Positions 53,448 to 62,644 of a stretch of DNA of 64,000 nucleotides are shown in pieces. Each line of letters begins with the position of its first letter. The stretch's first letter is position 1. The translations under genes were made by a program, and so were the position numbers. The notes under the pieces were generated by a model. That model did not search any database, had not been told where the DNA came from, and saw only the letters and a program-made list of their open reading frames with translations. Origin of the DNA: JAVWHP01 sp036639955 (GTDB taxonomy: Bacteria > Bacillota_I > Bacilli_A > Erysipelotrichales > Erysipelotrichaceae); assembly GCA_036639955.1 (NCBI GenBank), contig JAVWHP010000008.1, forward strand, positions 7,430 to 71,429. The letters run 5' to 3'.

Positions 53448-54803
53448 ATGAAAAAGAAAATATCTTTGCTAGATCGCATAACGAATTTTGTAGATGCGAA
53501 AATAGCCCCAACTCTAATTAAGATATCACAAGTAAGATATCTTGATGCGCTACAAAAAACATTTATGACATTAATGCCATACATGATATTAGGAGCAACA
53601 GCTACACTAATCCTAAATCTCTCAGGATTATTCGCCACAGGTAACGGTTTAAATTTACCTGAAGTAGCAGACTTCATTAACAAAATAGTAGATCCTTGTA
53701 AACCATGGCTATTCCAAATAGTGTTTGTTACAATAAATCTATTAGCTTTAATTACTACAGTATTCAATGGTTATAACCTAGGAATGTATTACAATAAAAA
53801 AGATTCTAAAGTTAATCCTTTAGTATCAGCAGTATTAGCCCTAATTTCATTCTTATGTTTCATAGATTTTGCTCAACTAAGTGCAAACTTTGATTGGCCA
53901 AACTATGTATTAGGATCTCCAAGTCTATTTGGAGGAATCATTATCAGTATTGCATCAGTAGAAATTTATCGTTGCCTAATCAGTAAAAAAATAGCAATTA
54001 AAATGCCAGAGGGTGTACCTCCAATGATTGCTGATGCCTTCACTAGTATGATTCCAGTTAGTATTATTGTAGTATTATTCTCAATCTTAGGAAGAGGATT
54101 TGCTGATTTCAATCTATTAACTGAAATTAATAAAGTATTCTCTTACCTAGTAATTGGAGGAAGTGGAGCTATAGCTCAATTCTTTGCCTTCATATTAGAC
54201 CGTTTACTTTGGTTCTGTGGTCTTCATGGTTCTAATGTAGTAGGAAGTGTTATGCAACCTATTTGGACAACTATGATTACAGATAATGTATCTGCTTTCG
54301 CAGCCGGTGCAGAAATCCCATTCATGTTTACAGAACAATGGATTAATGTATACGTAAGATTATCAGTATTCCCAATCGCCTTACTATGCTGTATGTCAAC
54401 AGTAAAACGCTTTAAAGTACTAGGAAAATTATCATTACCAGGAACAGTATTTAATATAGCAGAACCAGTAATCTATGGATTACCAATCGTACTAAACCCA
54501 ATTATGTTCGTACCATGGGTATTAGGATTTGGAGCACTCTTCATCTTTAATGCAGTATTAGCAATATTAGGATTAACACCACCAATGGTAGCAATGACAG
54601 TCTGGACAATGCCAATCCCACTAGCAGCCTTCATTGGATCAGGCTTCCAAATATCAGCACTTATCATATCAATAATGAACCTAGTTATACTATTCTTTAT
54701 CTTCCTACCATTCTTTAAAGTAATGGAAAAAAGAGAACTAGCAGAAGAAGCAAAACAACTAGAACTTATGAAAGAAGAAGCAACCATACATGAACTTAAA
54801 TAA
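53448..54803 (+). CDS. PTS EIIC, lactose/cellobiose (CelB) family
   Basis: This 451-residue membrane transporter of the Lac/chitobiose EIIC family has about ten helices. It has TFMTLMPYMILGA at the start, FCGLHGSNVVGSVMQPIW around 260-277, and LNPIMFVPWVLG. It would import and phosphorylate a beta-linked disaccharide with EIIA and EIIB encoded elsewhere. Neither is in this operon. Downstream genes for acetyltransfer, deacetylation and a MupG-like hydrolase suggest an amino-sugar disaccharide such as chitobiose or MurNAc-GlcNAc. The next gene overlaps by 14 bases. Confidence 0.9.
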   Translation: MKKKISLLDRITNFVDAKIAPTLIKISQVRYLDALQKTFMTLMPYMILGATATLILNLSGLFATGNGLNLPEVADFINKIVDPCKPWLFQIVFVTINLLALITTVFNGYNLGMYYNKKDSKVNPLVSAVLALISFLCFIDFAQLSANFDWPNYVLGSPSLFGGIIISIASVEIYRCLISKKIAIKMPEGVPPMIADAFTSMIPVSIIVVLFSILGRGFADFNLLTEINKVFSYLVIGGSGAIAQFFAFILDRLLWFCGLHGSNVVGSVMQPIWTTMITDNVSAFAAGAEIPFMFTEQWINVYVRLSVFPIALLCCMSTVKRFKVLGKLSLPGTVFNIAEPVIYGLPIVLNPIMFVPWVLGFGALFIFNAVLAILGLTPPMVAMTVWTMPIPLAAFIGSGFQISALIISIMNLVILFFIFLPFFKVMEKRELAEEAKQLELMKEEATIHELK

Positions 54804-55746
54804 CATTGAATATAAACAATATGATCAATGCTACTTAGAACAAATTATAGAATTATGGAATACTACACTAATATATGATCCTATAAATAAACAAAGATTT
54901 ATAGACCTAATATTATTAGATGATAACTTTAATAAAGAATTAGTTCTATTAGCATTAGATAAAGATAAAGATATGGTAGTAGGCTTTATCTTAGGTATTA
55001 AAAGACAAGTCCCTTATCTAAATAGAGGTCTAGAACCAACTAGAGGATGGATAAGTCTAATGTTTATAAAGAAAGAATATCAAAGAAAAAGTATAGCAAC
55101 TAAACTAGTAAATCTTATAGAATATGCTTTTATAGCTAAAGGTACTAAAGAAATAACTCTATGTGCATATAGTCCTAACTATTTCTTTCCAGGTATTGAT
55201 AAAAGATATGAAGCAGCTAATATATTCTTTAATAAACTAAATTATATTAAACATAGTGAAGCAGTAAGTATGCAAAGAGATTTATGGGATTATAGTTTAC
55301 CAACCAATACTATAAATAAAATTAATACTTTAAAAGAAGAAGGCATATCTTTTATAAAGTATAATGATAACTATATGAATGCTTTATTAAACTTTGTTAA
55401 AGAAGAATTTGATGCAGGTTGGATTAGAAATGTTTTAATATCTATGCAAAAACATATAGCTAAAGATACTATATTATTATGTATTAATTCAGATAATAAA
55501 GTACTAGGCTATTGTATGCGTAAAATAGATAATAATGATTCTCGTTTTGGTCCTATAGGAGTTAGTAAACAACTAAGATCTAAAGGTATAGGTGGTATAT
55601 TATTAGATCTTATGTTATTAGATATGAAGGCTTCTAATATAAATTATATGTACTTCTTATGGACTCATGGAGATGCACAAAGATTCTATTTAAACCATGG
55701 TGTAAAAGTATATCGTACTTATAACCTATATAGAAAGGAAATCTAA
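54790..55746 (+). CDS. Double GNAT-family acetyltransferase
   Basis: Two GNAT domains are fused. The N-terminal one (about 1-165) has LMFIKKEYQRKSIATKLVNL, where the acetyl-CoA loop is less canonical. The C-terminal one (about 180-318) has the standard Q/R-x-x-G-x-G/A loop RSKGIGGILLDLML. Such two-domain proteins sit in sugar-PTS operons of related bacteria, but the acceptor is unknown. Here it may acetylate an amino sugar or its phosphate. It overlaps the EIIC gene and lies 1 base before the PIG-L-like gene. Confidence 0.75.
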   Translation: MNLNNIEYKQYDQCYLEQIIELWNTTLIYDPINKQRFIDLILLDDNFNKELVLLALDKDKDMVVGFILGIKRQVPYLNRGLEPTRGWISLMFIKKEYQRKSIATKLVNLIEYAFIAKGTKEITLCAYSPNYFFPGIDKRYEAANIFFNKLNYIKHSEAVSMQRDLWDYSLPTNTINKINTLKEEGISFIKYNDNYMNALLNFVKEEFDAGWIRNVLISMQKHIAKDTILLCINSDNKVLGYCMRKIDNNDSRFGPIGVSKQLRSKGIGGILLDLMLLDMKASNINYMYFLWTHGDAQRFYLNHGVKVYRTYNLYRKEI

Positions 55747-55747
55747 T

Positions 55748-56419
55748 ATGAAATATAAAAGAATAATCTCTATCGGCGCTCACTCTCTAGATGCTGAATT
55801 ATTAGGAGGCCCCTTATTGCTTAAATACTCTAAACTAGGAGCAAAATGCACTTATGTACATGTTACTAGTGGAAGATTAGAAGATCCTAAAGCTACTGAA
55901 ATAGATAAACAGCTTTATATAAATAAAATTAAAGAAGAAAATATTAAAGCTGCCCATGCCCTTTTAGCTGATGTATATTCCTTTAATTACATATCTAGTG
56001 AATTACCAACAACTAATGAATTCATTAATATTATTAAAGACTACTTAATAAAAGAAAAAGCAGATTTAGTAATAACACATGCAAGAGGTACTTTACATCC
56101 TAGACATTATTATGTATATGAAACTGTAACTATAGCTATTAAACAATTAAGAAAAGAAGGCTATAATATTAATCTATTATATGGAGAAAACTGTGAAGAT
56201 CTTATAGGCTTTATTCCTACATTATATATAAGTATTAGTGAAGAAGATAAAGATATTTGGTTTAAAGGACTATCTCAATATTCAATATTTAATGGTAAAG
56301 TAAATGATATGCCCTACATTCAATATTATACAGCAATGTTAAAAATAAGAGCAGTAGAAGCAGATACAAATAGTTATGTAAAAGCTTATATGCATGCTCC
56401 ATTAATAGATAATGAATAA
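55748..56419 (+). CDS. PIG-L/LmbE-family deacetylase-like protein with altered base
   Basis: The first strand is IISIGAHSLDAELLGGPL. In canonical PIG-L zinc deacetylases the motif is AHPDD. Here His12 and Asp15 (zinc ligands) are retained, but the preceding Asp, the general base, is Leu14. The third ligand region reads HARGTLHPRHYYVYETV (about 111-127), with His residues in the expected place. It may use another base, act on a different substrate, or bind without catalysis. Length 223 is normal. It overlaps mupG by 8 bases, so the two are co-translated. Confidence 0.7.
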   Translation: MKYKRIISIGAHSLDAELLGGPLLLKYSKLGAKCTYVHVTSGRLEDPKATEIDKQLYINKIKEENIKAAHALLADVYSFNYISSELPTTNEFINIIKDYLIKEKADLVITHARGTLHPRHYYVYETVTIAIKQLRKEGYNINLLYGENCEDLIGFIPTLYISISEEDKDIWFKGLSQYSIFNGKVNDMPYIQYYTAMLKIRAVEADTNSYVKAYMHAPLIDNE

Positions 56420-57458
56420 ATTTGGAATATCACTATATCTATCTACAGGCTATAATACTAATAAAAGTATTATAGAAAAAGCAATATTAAATGGAGCAAG
56501 CTATGCATTTACATCTTTACAAATACCAGAAGAAAATATAAATAACTATAATATAGAAGTAAATAAATTATTAGAATTATGTAATAATAAACTAAATATT
56601 ATAGTAGATATAAGTCCTGAAACTTTAACTAAACTAAATATAAATAACTATGATGAATTAAAAGCATTAGGAATAACTCATATAAGATTAGATTATGGAT
56701 TTAGTTATGATCAAATTATAGAATTAACTAAACTATTTAATATAGTATTTAATGCATCAACATTTAGTGAACAAGACTATAAAGAATTAAAAGTAAGAAA
56801 AGCTAATTTTAAATCATTTATAGCATGTCATAATTTTTATCCTAAACCTTATACAGGATTATCTATTAATAAACTTATAAATATTAATAAAAGATTAAAA
56901 GGTTATGGAATGAAAACAATGGCTTTTATACCTAGTGATAATATATTAAGAGGACCTTTATATTTAGGATTACCTACATTAGAAGAACATAGAAATAATG
57001 ATGTACTATATAATTTATTAGAACTTAAATACAACTCAATAATAGATATTCCAATGATAGCAGATATAGCTATAAAGGATGAAACCTACAGTTCTTTAAA
57101 TAATTATATTAATGGATATATAACATTAAAATGTACATTAGATAATAGTTATAGTAGATTTCTAAATGTTATATTAAATGATAGGATTGATAGTTCAGAA
57201 TATCTTATAAGATGTATAGAATCTAGAACTACTTTAAGTAGTGATAGTAGTATAGCAGTTTATAATACAGTAGATCGTACTATAGGTAGTATATGTATAG
57301 GTAATATAGATTATAAAAGATATAATGGAGAATTAGAAATATGTAAAAAGAATCTAGGAGTGGATTCTAAAGTTAATGTTATAGGTAATATTAATGCAGA
57401 ATATATTAAGTATATAAAGTTTATAGGTAATGGAATTAAGTTTAAACTAATATTATGA
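56412..57458 (+). CDS. MupG-like 6-phospho-N-acetylmuramidase (DUF871 family)
   Basis: A TIM-barrel of about 235 residues starts KFGISLYLSTGY and has IIVDISPETL, HIRLDYGFSYDQI, CHNFYPKPYTGLS and PLYLGLPTLEEHR, all typical of DUF871. A C-terminal cyclophilin-like domain follows (GSICIGNIDYKRYNGELEIC). S. aureus MupG cleaves MurNAc-6-phosphate-GlcNAc after PTS uptake. In this operon it would split the imported, phosphorylated disaccharide. Length 348 is normal. Confidence 0.8.
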   Translation: MNKFGISLYLSTGYNTNKSIIEKAILNGASYAFTSLQIPEENINNYNIEVNKLLELCNNKLNIIVDISPETLTKLNINNYDELKALGITHIRLDYGFSYDQIIELTKLFNIVFNASTFSEQDYKELKVRKANFKSFIACHNFYPKPYTGLSINKLININKRLKGYGMKTMAFIPSDNILRGPLYLGLPTLEEHRNNDVLYNLLELKYNSIIDIPMIADIAIKDETYSSLNNYINGYITLKCTLDNSYSRFLNVILNDRIDSSEYLIRCIESRTTLSSDSSIAVYNTVDRTIGSICIGNIDYKRYNGELEICKKNLGVDSKVNVIGNINAEYIKYIKFIGNGIKFKLIL

Positions 57459-57509
57459 TCTCCTCATATTAGTTTAAAATATATAAACAATTTGGCCGTC
57501 GTTTATAAC

Positions 57510-57540
57510 TAAACTCACTTTGTGAGTTTTTTTATTATTT
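57510..57540 (+). terminator. Terminator after the amino-sugar PTS operon
   Basis: AAACTCAC pairs with TGTGAGTTT around a short loop, followed by a T-run. Confidence 0.85.
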
Positions 57541-57913
57541 TATAGTTTAATTATATTTTTAATTATAGTTTTAATTATGGTCTTACTCTTTCTTAGGTTG
57601 TTAGTATGTTAATGTTAAGTGTAAGACTTATATAGTATAGAGTATGTAAGATTTAATGTTCATATATCTTTAATAGTTGATATATAAATGAACACTTTTC
57701 ATAGCAAATATAGGTTAAATACGTGTAAAACAACATGATATGTATAATAATATAACAAAATTTATGAAAAAGTGTTGATTTATTATAAAATTAAGAATAT
57801 AATCTAAATTATAAGAAGTAACGTTCATATATGAATGCTATAACTTAGAAAAGACATTATAATATCTAAAATTTAAGGTATTTGTGTTCATAATTAGAAA
57901 GGGAGTAGTTAAT
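57541..57913 (+). promoter_or_regulatory. Leader region of the phosphonate operon: promoter and repeated GTTCATATAT element
   Basis: TTGATT (57775-57780) and TATAAT (57798-57803) have 17-base spacing and form a clear promoter. GTTCATATAT occurs near 57659 and again near 57824. The first copy pairs with an inverted copy (GATATATAAATGAACA) to form a hairpin, and the second forms a short palindrome, TTCATATATGAA. AAAGGGAG precedes phnW. The repeats look like binding sites for an unknown regulator. Confidence 0.5.
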
Positions 57914-59002
57914 ATGAACTTAAAAGCAAAGAAACTATTAACACCAGGACCATTAACAACATCACCTAGTGTAAGAGCTGCTATGAATATTGATTTAGGA
58001 ACAAGAGATGATGAATATGCATCTATTGTAGCTGGTATTGGAACTAAGTTATTAAAGCTTGCTAATGCTAATCCAAATGAATATAAATGTATATTCTTAC
58101 AAGGATCTGGTACCTATGGAGTAGAAGCAGTCTTAACAAGTAGTATAAGTGATAAAGATAAGGTATTAATCTTAGCTAATGGTGCTTATGGAATTAGAAT
58201 GTCACAAATATGTGAACATGCTAAAAAGAATTATACATTAAAGAGCTATTCAATGATTGAACAGCTAGATCTAAAAGAAATTGAACCGTTGATAGCATCT
58301 AATGAATATACACATGTAGCTTTTATACATTCAGAAACAACAGCAGGTATACTTAATAACTTAGAAGGGATTATGAAGTTAGTTCATAAGTACCATAAGA
58401 TAAGTATTGTAGATGCTATGTCTAGTTTTGGTGGAGTAAATATTGATCTGAATAATCTACAAATAGATTATTTAGTAACTAGTGCTAATAAATGTTTACA
58501 TGGAGTTCCAGGAGTAGCTTTAATTATAGCTAAAGAAGAACAATTGAAAAGATGTAAAGGTAATGCAGTATCATTATCATTAGATTTATATGAACAATAT
58601 GAAACAATGTTAAATAACTATAGTTTTAGATTTACAAGTCCTACTCATGTAATGCTAGCACTAAATCAAGGTATTGATGAATTGATAGCAAGTGGTGGAA
58701 TTAATGAACGTAATAAACACTATAAGAATTTACAAGCTTATATAGCTAAGTTTATGAAAGAACTAGGATTTAAAACATTAGTAGATGAAAATATACAATG
58801 TCCAGTTATAACTACTTATTTAAATCCAGAAGGATTTGATTTTAAGAAATTCTATGATCATATGAAAGATGAAGGATACTTACTATATTCAGGAAAACTA
58901 GCTGATTATGATGCTTTTAGAATAGGTAATATAGGGGATCTAAATATGGATGATATTAGAAAATTAGAAAGCTTAGTTAGAAACTATAGAGAGGAAAACT
59001 AA
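57914..59002 (+). CDS. phnW: 2-Aminoethylphosphonate-pyruvate aminotransferase
   Basis: Interconverts phosphonoacetaldehyde plus alanine with 2-aminoethylphosphonate (AEP) plus pyruvate. Characteristic LLTPGPLTTSPSVRAAM, IDLGTRDDEY, FLQGSGTYGVEAVL, the PLP-Asp region SIVDAMSSFGG and the PLP-lysine box TSANKCLHGVPGVAL (Lys at about 192) are present. I chose ATG 57914; GTG 57884 has no ribosome site. Next to phosphonopyruvate decarboxylase and PEP mutase it works in the biosynthetic direction. Confidence 0.92.
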   Translation: MNLKAKKLLTPGPLTTSPSVRAAMNIDLGTRDDEYASIVAGIGTKLLKLANANPNEYKCIFLQGSGTYGVEAVLTSSISDKDKVLILANGAYGIRMSQICEHAKKNYTLKSYSMIEQLDLKEIEPLIASNEYTHVAFIHSETTAGILNNLEGIMKLVHKYHKISIVDAMSSFGGVNIDLNNLQIDYLVTSANKCLHGVPGVALIIAKEEQLKRCKGNAVSLSLDLYEQYETMLNNYSFRFTSPTHVMLALNQGIDELIASGGINERNKHYKNLQAYIAKFMKELGFKTLVDENIQCPVITTYLNPEGFDFKKFYDHMKDEGYLLYSGKLADYDAFRIGNIGDLNMDDIRKLESLVRNYREEN

Positions 59003-59003
59003 A

Positions 59004-60134
59004 ATGGAAGTAGAAACACTAATTAAAGAAATAGAAGGACTAGGAATAGATACTTTTGCTGGAGTACCAGATTCATTATTAAAAGAACTATGTGAATACT
59101 TAAATAGTGATGGAATTGGAAAGTTTAATCATTATGTACCTGCTAATGAAGGTGCTGCTGTAGCAATTGGAGCAGGTACATATTTAGCAACAGGAAAACC
59201 TGCTTGTATATATATGCAAAATTCAGGAATAGGTAATACTGTAAATCCTATAGCATCTTTAATCAATAAAGATGTATATGATATACCTATGTTATTTATA
59301 GTAGGATGGCGTGGTGAACCTGGTGTTAAGGATGAACCACAACATGTATTTCAAGGGAAAATCACAGGTTCACTATTTGATGTCATGGACATCAAATGTA
59401 GTATCATAGATGATACTACAACGCCATCTAAATTAAAAGAGATTATGGATGAAGCAAATGTTGCTTTACGTAATAATTTACAGTATACAATTATTGTACG
59501 TAAAGGAACATTTGCTAAGCGTAGTTTTACTCCTTTCTATAATGATTATACATTATTAAGAGAAGATGCTATTCATATTATATTAGGAGATTTATTAGCT
59601 AATGATCGTATAGTTTCTACTACTGGTAAGATATCTAGAGAAGTTTATGAACAAGCAGATATAGTTAGAGGTCAACATGATGCTAATTTCTTAACTGTTG
59701 GTTGTATGGGACATGCTTCTAGTATAGCTTTAGGTTTAGCTAGTGCTGATAAAACTAAAAGAACAGTATGTATAGATGGAGATGGTGCTGCATTAATGCA
59801 TATGGGTAGTATGGCTTTTATAGCTAAACAAGCACCTAAGAATTATCTTCATATATTACTAAATAATGATGTACATGAATCAGTAGGAGGAATGCCAACT
59901 GGAACTAATGGAATGAGTTATGCTCCTATTGCTAAAGCTTGTGGATATCCTAATGTATATACATGTACTAATGAAGAAGAACTAATTAAAACATTAAATG
60001 AAGTAAATGACTTAAATGAATTAAGTTTTATTGAAGTTAAAGTAAAAATAGGATCTAGAGATAATCTAGGAAGACCTAAAGAAACACCAATTCAAAATAA
60101 AGAGAATTTTATAAAATTCAATAAGGAGAACTAA
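59004..60134 (+). CDS. Phosphonopyruvate decarboxylase
   Basis: This ThDP enzyme makes phosphonoacetaldehyde, pulling the PEP mutase equilibrium forward. Residues 1-180 carry the pyrimidine-binding part (TFAGVPDSLLKEL, HYVPANEGAAVAIGAG, MQNSGIGNTVNP). The C-terminal part has the ThDP motif CIDGDGAALMHMGSMAFIAK, continuing to LLNNDVHESVGGMPT. Both halves are fused in one chain of 376 residues, as usual for Ppd. AGAGAGGAAAA precedes the ATG, 1 base after phnW. Confidence 0.93.
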   Translation: MEVETLIKEIEGLGIDTFAGVPDSLLKELCEYLNSDGIGKFNHYVPANEGAAVAIGAGTYLATGKPACIYMQNSGIGNTVNPIASLINKDVYDIPMLFIVGWRGEPGVKDEPQHVFQGKITGSLFDVMDIKCSIIDDTTTPSKLKEIMDEANVALRNNLQYTIIVRKGTFAKRSFTPFYNDYTLLREDAIHIILGDLLANDRIVSTTGKISREVYEQADIVRGQHDANFLTVGCMGHASSIALGLASADKTKRTVCIDGDGAALMHMGSMAFIAKQAPKNYLHILLNNDVHESVGGMPTGTNGMSYAPIAKACGYPNVYTCTNEEELIKTLNEVNDLNELSFIEVKVKIGSRDNLGRPKETPIQNKENFIKFNKEN

Positions 60135-60135
60135 A

Positions 60136-61431
60136 ATGAAAACAATTTATATGTGTATGAGTACTGATGTATTACATGAAGGACATCTTAATGTAATGAA
60201 GAAAGCTAAAGAATATGGTAAATTAGTAGTTGGAGTATTAAGTGATAGTGCTATGGTAAGTTTTGATCGTTTCCCAACAATTAGTTTTGAAGAAAGAATG
60301 CAAGTTATTAAAAACTGTTCATTAGTTGATGAAGTAGTAATTCAAGAAAAAGTAAGTTATGAAGATATCTTAAAAGAATTAAAACCAGAATATGTTATAC
60401 ATGGTGATGATTGGAGAGATAATGCTTTAATTAATATTAGAGAAAATGTTATTAATACTTTAAAAGCTTGGAATGGAGAACTTATAGAAGTGCCATATAC
60501 TAGAAATGAATCAGTAAAGAAAATTGATGCAATTGCTAAGGAAAAACTAGCAATGCCTGAATTTAGAAGAAAAAGATTAAGACAATTATTAGCTATGAGA
60601 CCTATTGTTAAAACTATTGAAGTACATTCAGGTTTAACTGGTTTAATTGCTGAAAAAACAGTAGTTGAAAACAATGGTGAATTAGATCAGTATGATGCTA
60701 TGTGGATTAGTTCTTTATGTGATTCTACAGCTAAGGGTAAACCAGATATTGAATTAGTAGATATGTCTAGTCGTATGAGAACGATTGATGATGTTATGGA
60801 AGTTACTACTAAACCTATTATTTTAGATGGAGATACAGGTGGATTATTAGAACATTTTGTATATAATGTTAGAAGTATGGAAAGAATGGGAGTATCAGCA
60901 GTTATTATTGAAGATAAAACTGGACTTAAAAAGAACTCATTATTTGGTAATGATGTAGTTCAAACACAAGATACTATAGAGAATTTCTCAATGAAAATAG
61001 CGGCTGGTAAAGCGGCATTACGTACGGAAGAATTTATGATTATAGCACGTATTGAATCATTAATATTAGAACAAGGAATGCAAGATGCATTAGATAGAGC
61101 ATTTGCTTATGTAAAAGCAGGAGCTGATGGTATTATGATTCATTCAAGAAAGAAAGATCCAAGTGAAATATTTGAATTTGTAGATAAATTTAGAGCTAAG
61201 GATGCTAAAACACCTATAGTAGTAGTACCTACATCATTTAATACAGTAACTGAAGAAGAATTTGCTAAACATGGAGTAAACATAGTAATCTATGCTAACC
61301 AATTAACAAGAAGTGCATTCCCAGCAATGCAAAATACAGCAATAGAAATACTAAAGAATCATAGAGCTAAAGAAGTAGATGATTCATTAATGTCTATAAA
61401 GAAGATTATTGCATTAATAGATGAGATTTAA
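60136..61431 (+). CDS. pepM: Cytidylyltransferase-PEP mutase fusion
   Basis: Residues 1-130 form a nucleotidyltransferase of the TagD/GCT class: MCMSTDVLHEGHLNVMKKAK with the HxGH site (HEGH, 14-17). Residues about 148-431 are PEP mutase of the isocitrate lyase superfamily: DGDTGGLLEHFVYNVRSMER and the mutase signature EDKTGLKKNS (about 260), which separates true PepM from hydrolases and lyases. The enzyme makes phosphonopyruvate from PEP. The N-domain probably activates the end-product as CMP-AEP for transfer to a glycan or lipid. The third gene of the operon ends at a terminator. No AEP transferase gene is adjacent. Confidence 0.9.
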   Translation: MKTIYMCMSTDVLHEGHLNVMKKAKEYGKLVVGVLSDSAMVSFDRFPTISFEERMQVIKNCSLVDEVVIQEKVSYEDILKELKPEYVIHGDDWRDNALINIRENVINTLKAWNGELIEVPYTRNESVKKIDAIAKEKLAMPEFRRKRLRQLLAMRPIVKTIEVHSGLTGLIAEKTVVENNGELDQYDAMWISSLCDSTAKGKPDIELVDMSSRMRTIDDVMEVTTKPIILDGDTGGLLEHFVYNVRSMERMGVSAVIIEDKTGLKKNSLFGNDVVQTQDTIENFSMKIAAGKAALRTEEFMIIARIESLILEQGMQDALDRAFAYVKAGADGIMIHSRKKDPSEIFEFVDKFRAKDAKTPIVVVPTSFNTVTEEEFAKHGVNIVIYANQLTRSAFPAMQNTAIEILKNHRAKEVDDSLMSIKKIIALIDEI

Positions 61432-61434
61432 AAG

Positions 61435-61474
61435 AAATCAATACCTAGACACTTATATAGGTATTGATTTTTTA
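61435..61474 (+). terminator. Terminator after the phosphonate operon
   Basis: AAATCAATACCT pairs with AGGTATTGATTT around a loop of about 12 bases, followed by TTTTT. Confidence 0.85.
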
Positions 61475-61563
61475 TACTATATTGTAAAAAATATGTTTAT
61501 TATAATTAAAATATGATATAATTTTAAGGAACAATGAATTGTAAAACAATTAAAGGGGAAAGT

Positions 61564-62493
61564 ATGAATAAATTATTATATGTAGATTTAACTAAATTAA
61601 TTAATAAAGAAGAAGTATTAGAGAAAATGGATGGTGGAGATTATAGAGAAACTTATATTAAATTATTAAAAGAAGAACTTGATGAATTGTTAAAGGATGA
61701 AGTAATATTTACTATGGAATTTAATCCTGATAATTATATAGAGGATGCTGATTATAATGCAATAGTTAAGTATTTGAAAAAGCATTATAACTATGTGTCT
61801 GGAGATAAGAGAGAAGAATTTTTTACGTTAGTTAAATCTGATAAGAAGAGTAAAACTTCTTCCAGTTTTATTTTGGTTATTACAATTATTGCTATATTTG
61901 CTGGACCTGCCATTAGAAATATGGCTAGATATAATTATACACATCCTAAAGAATATAATATACCAGTTAATTATAATAATATTTCAGAGGATGAAACTAG
62001 TATAACTATTCCAGACTACGAATTGGGAGATATGCTTGTTACTAAAAGTACTGTAAATGAGCGAATAGGAATTACTTTTAAAAATCTAGGGTATGTAGTT
62101 GATGACTTTGTTTTAGATATGCAAGATGATGGTAAATTTTTAATAAAAGATAGTGTTGGTAATGTGCTTATAGAGGAACCTGTAGATGGCTATAGAATTA
62201 TGAGTGGAGGTTATATTGGACTTAATACAAATACTGAAAATATTATTTTATATAATGTTAAGCATCATAAAATAATTGAGGATTGGGTTAGTGTAAAAGG
62301 TGTGTCTATTTGTGAAGGAACTTCAAAGCGTGGTAATAAAGATAATACTTTATTGAGAATAAAAAGAAGTGATAATAGTGTAGAAATAGTAGATATTGAT
62401 ATGAATGTGATTATCAAAAGTAAATATACAATTGATGATAATGTCCGAGTTAGAGTTGATGGTGGTAAATTTACTGAAGAAAAAGTAGGTTAG
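61564..62493 (+). CDS. Membrane-anchored beta-rich protein at head of second toxin-like locus
   Basis: The N-terminal 105 residues are acidic and helical (cytoplasmic). One membrane helix follows (SSSFILVITIIAIFAGPAI), then an extracellular beta-rich domain with FLIKDSVGNVLIEEPVDGYR, IGLNTNTENIILYNVKHHKI and NTLLRIKRSDNSVEIVDIDM. This repeats the plan of the two proteins at 45060-46419 (strand-turn-strand with -LYNVK- and -DN---- blades), though at low identity. I chose ATG 61564 after AAAGGGG; ATG 61534 lacks a site. It may be the matching immunity or accessory protein. Confidence 0.5.
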   Translation: MNKLLYVDLTKLINKEEVLEKMDGGDYRETYIKLLKEELDELLKDEVIFTMEFNPDNYIEDADYNAIVKYLKKHYNYVSGDKREEFFTLVKSDKKSKTSSSFILVITIIAIFAGPAIRNMARYNYTHPKEYNIPVNYNNISEDETSITIPDYELGDMLVTKSTVNERIGITFKNLGYVVDDFVLDMQDDGKFLIKDSVGNVLIEEPVDGYRIMSGGYIGLNTNTENIILYNVKHHKIIEDWVSVKGVSICEGTSKRGNKDNTLLRIKRSDNSVEIVDIDMNVIIKSKYTIDDNVRVRVDGGKFTEEKVG

Positions 62494-62644
62494 GGGATCT
62501 TAACTATAAAATGTTATTCTTACATGTTATCTATATAGTATAGAACTTTATAAATATTTAGCATAAGTGAACAGCGTGTTAAAAGGTTATCTAAGAATTT
62601 TATAGTAAGTGGAATGGAAAAACTATTATAAATGAGACCATTTT

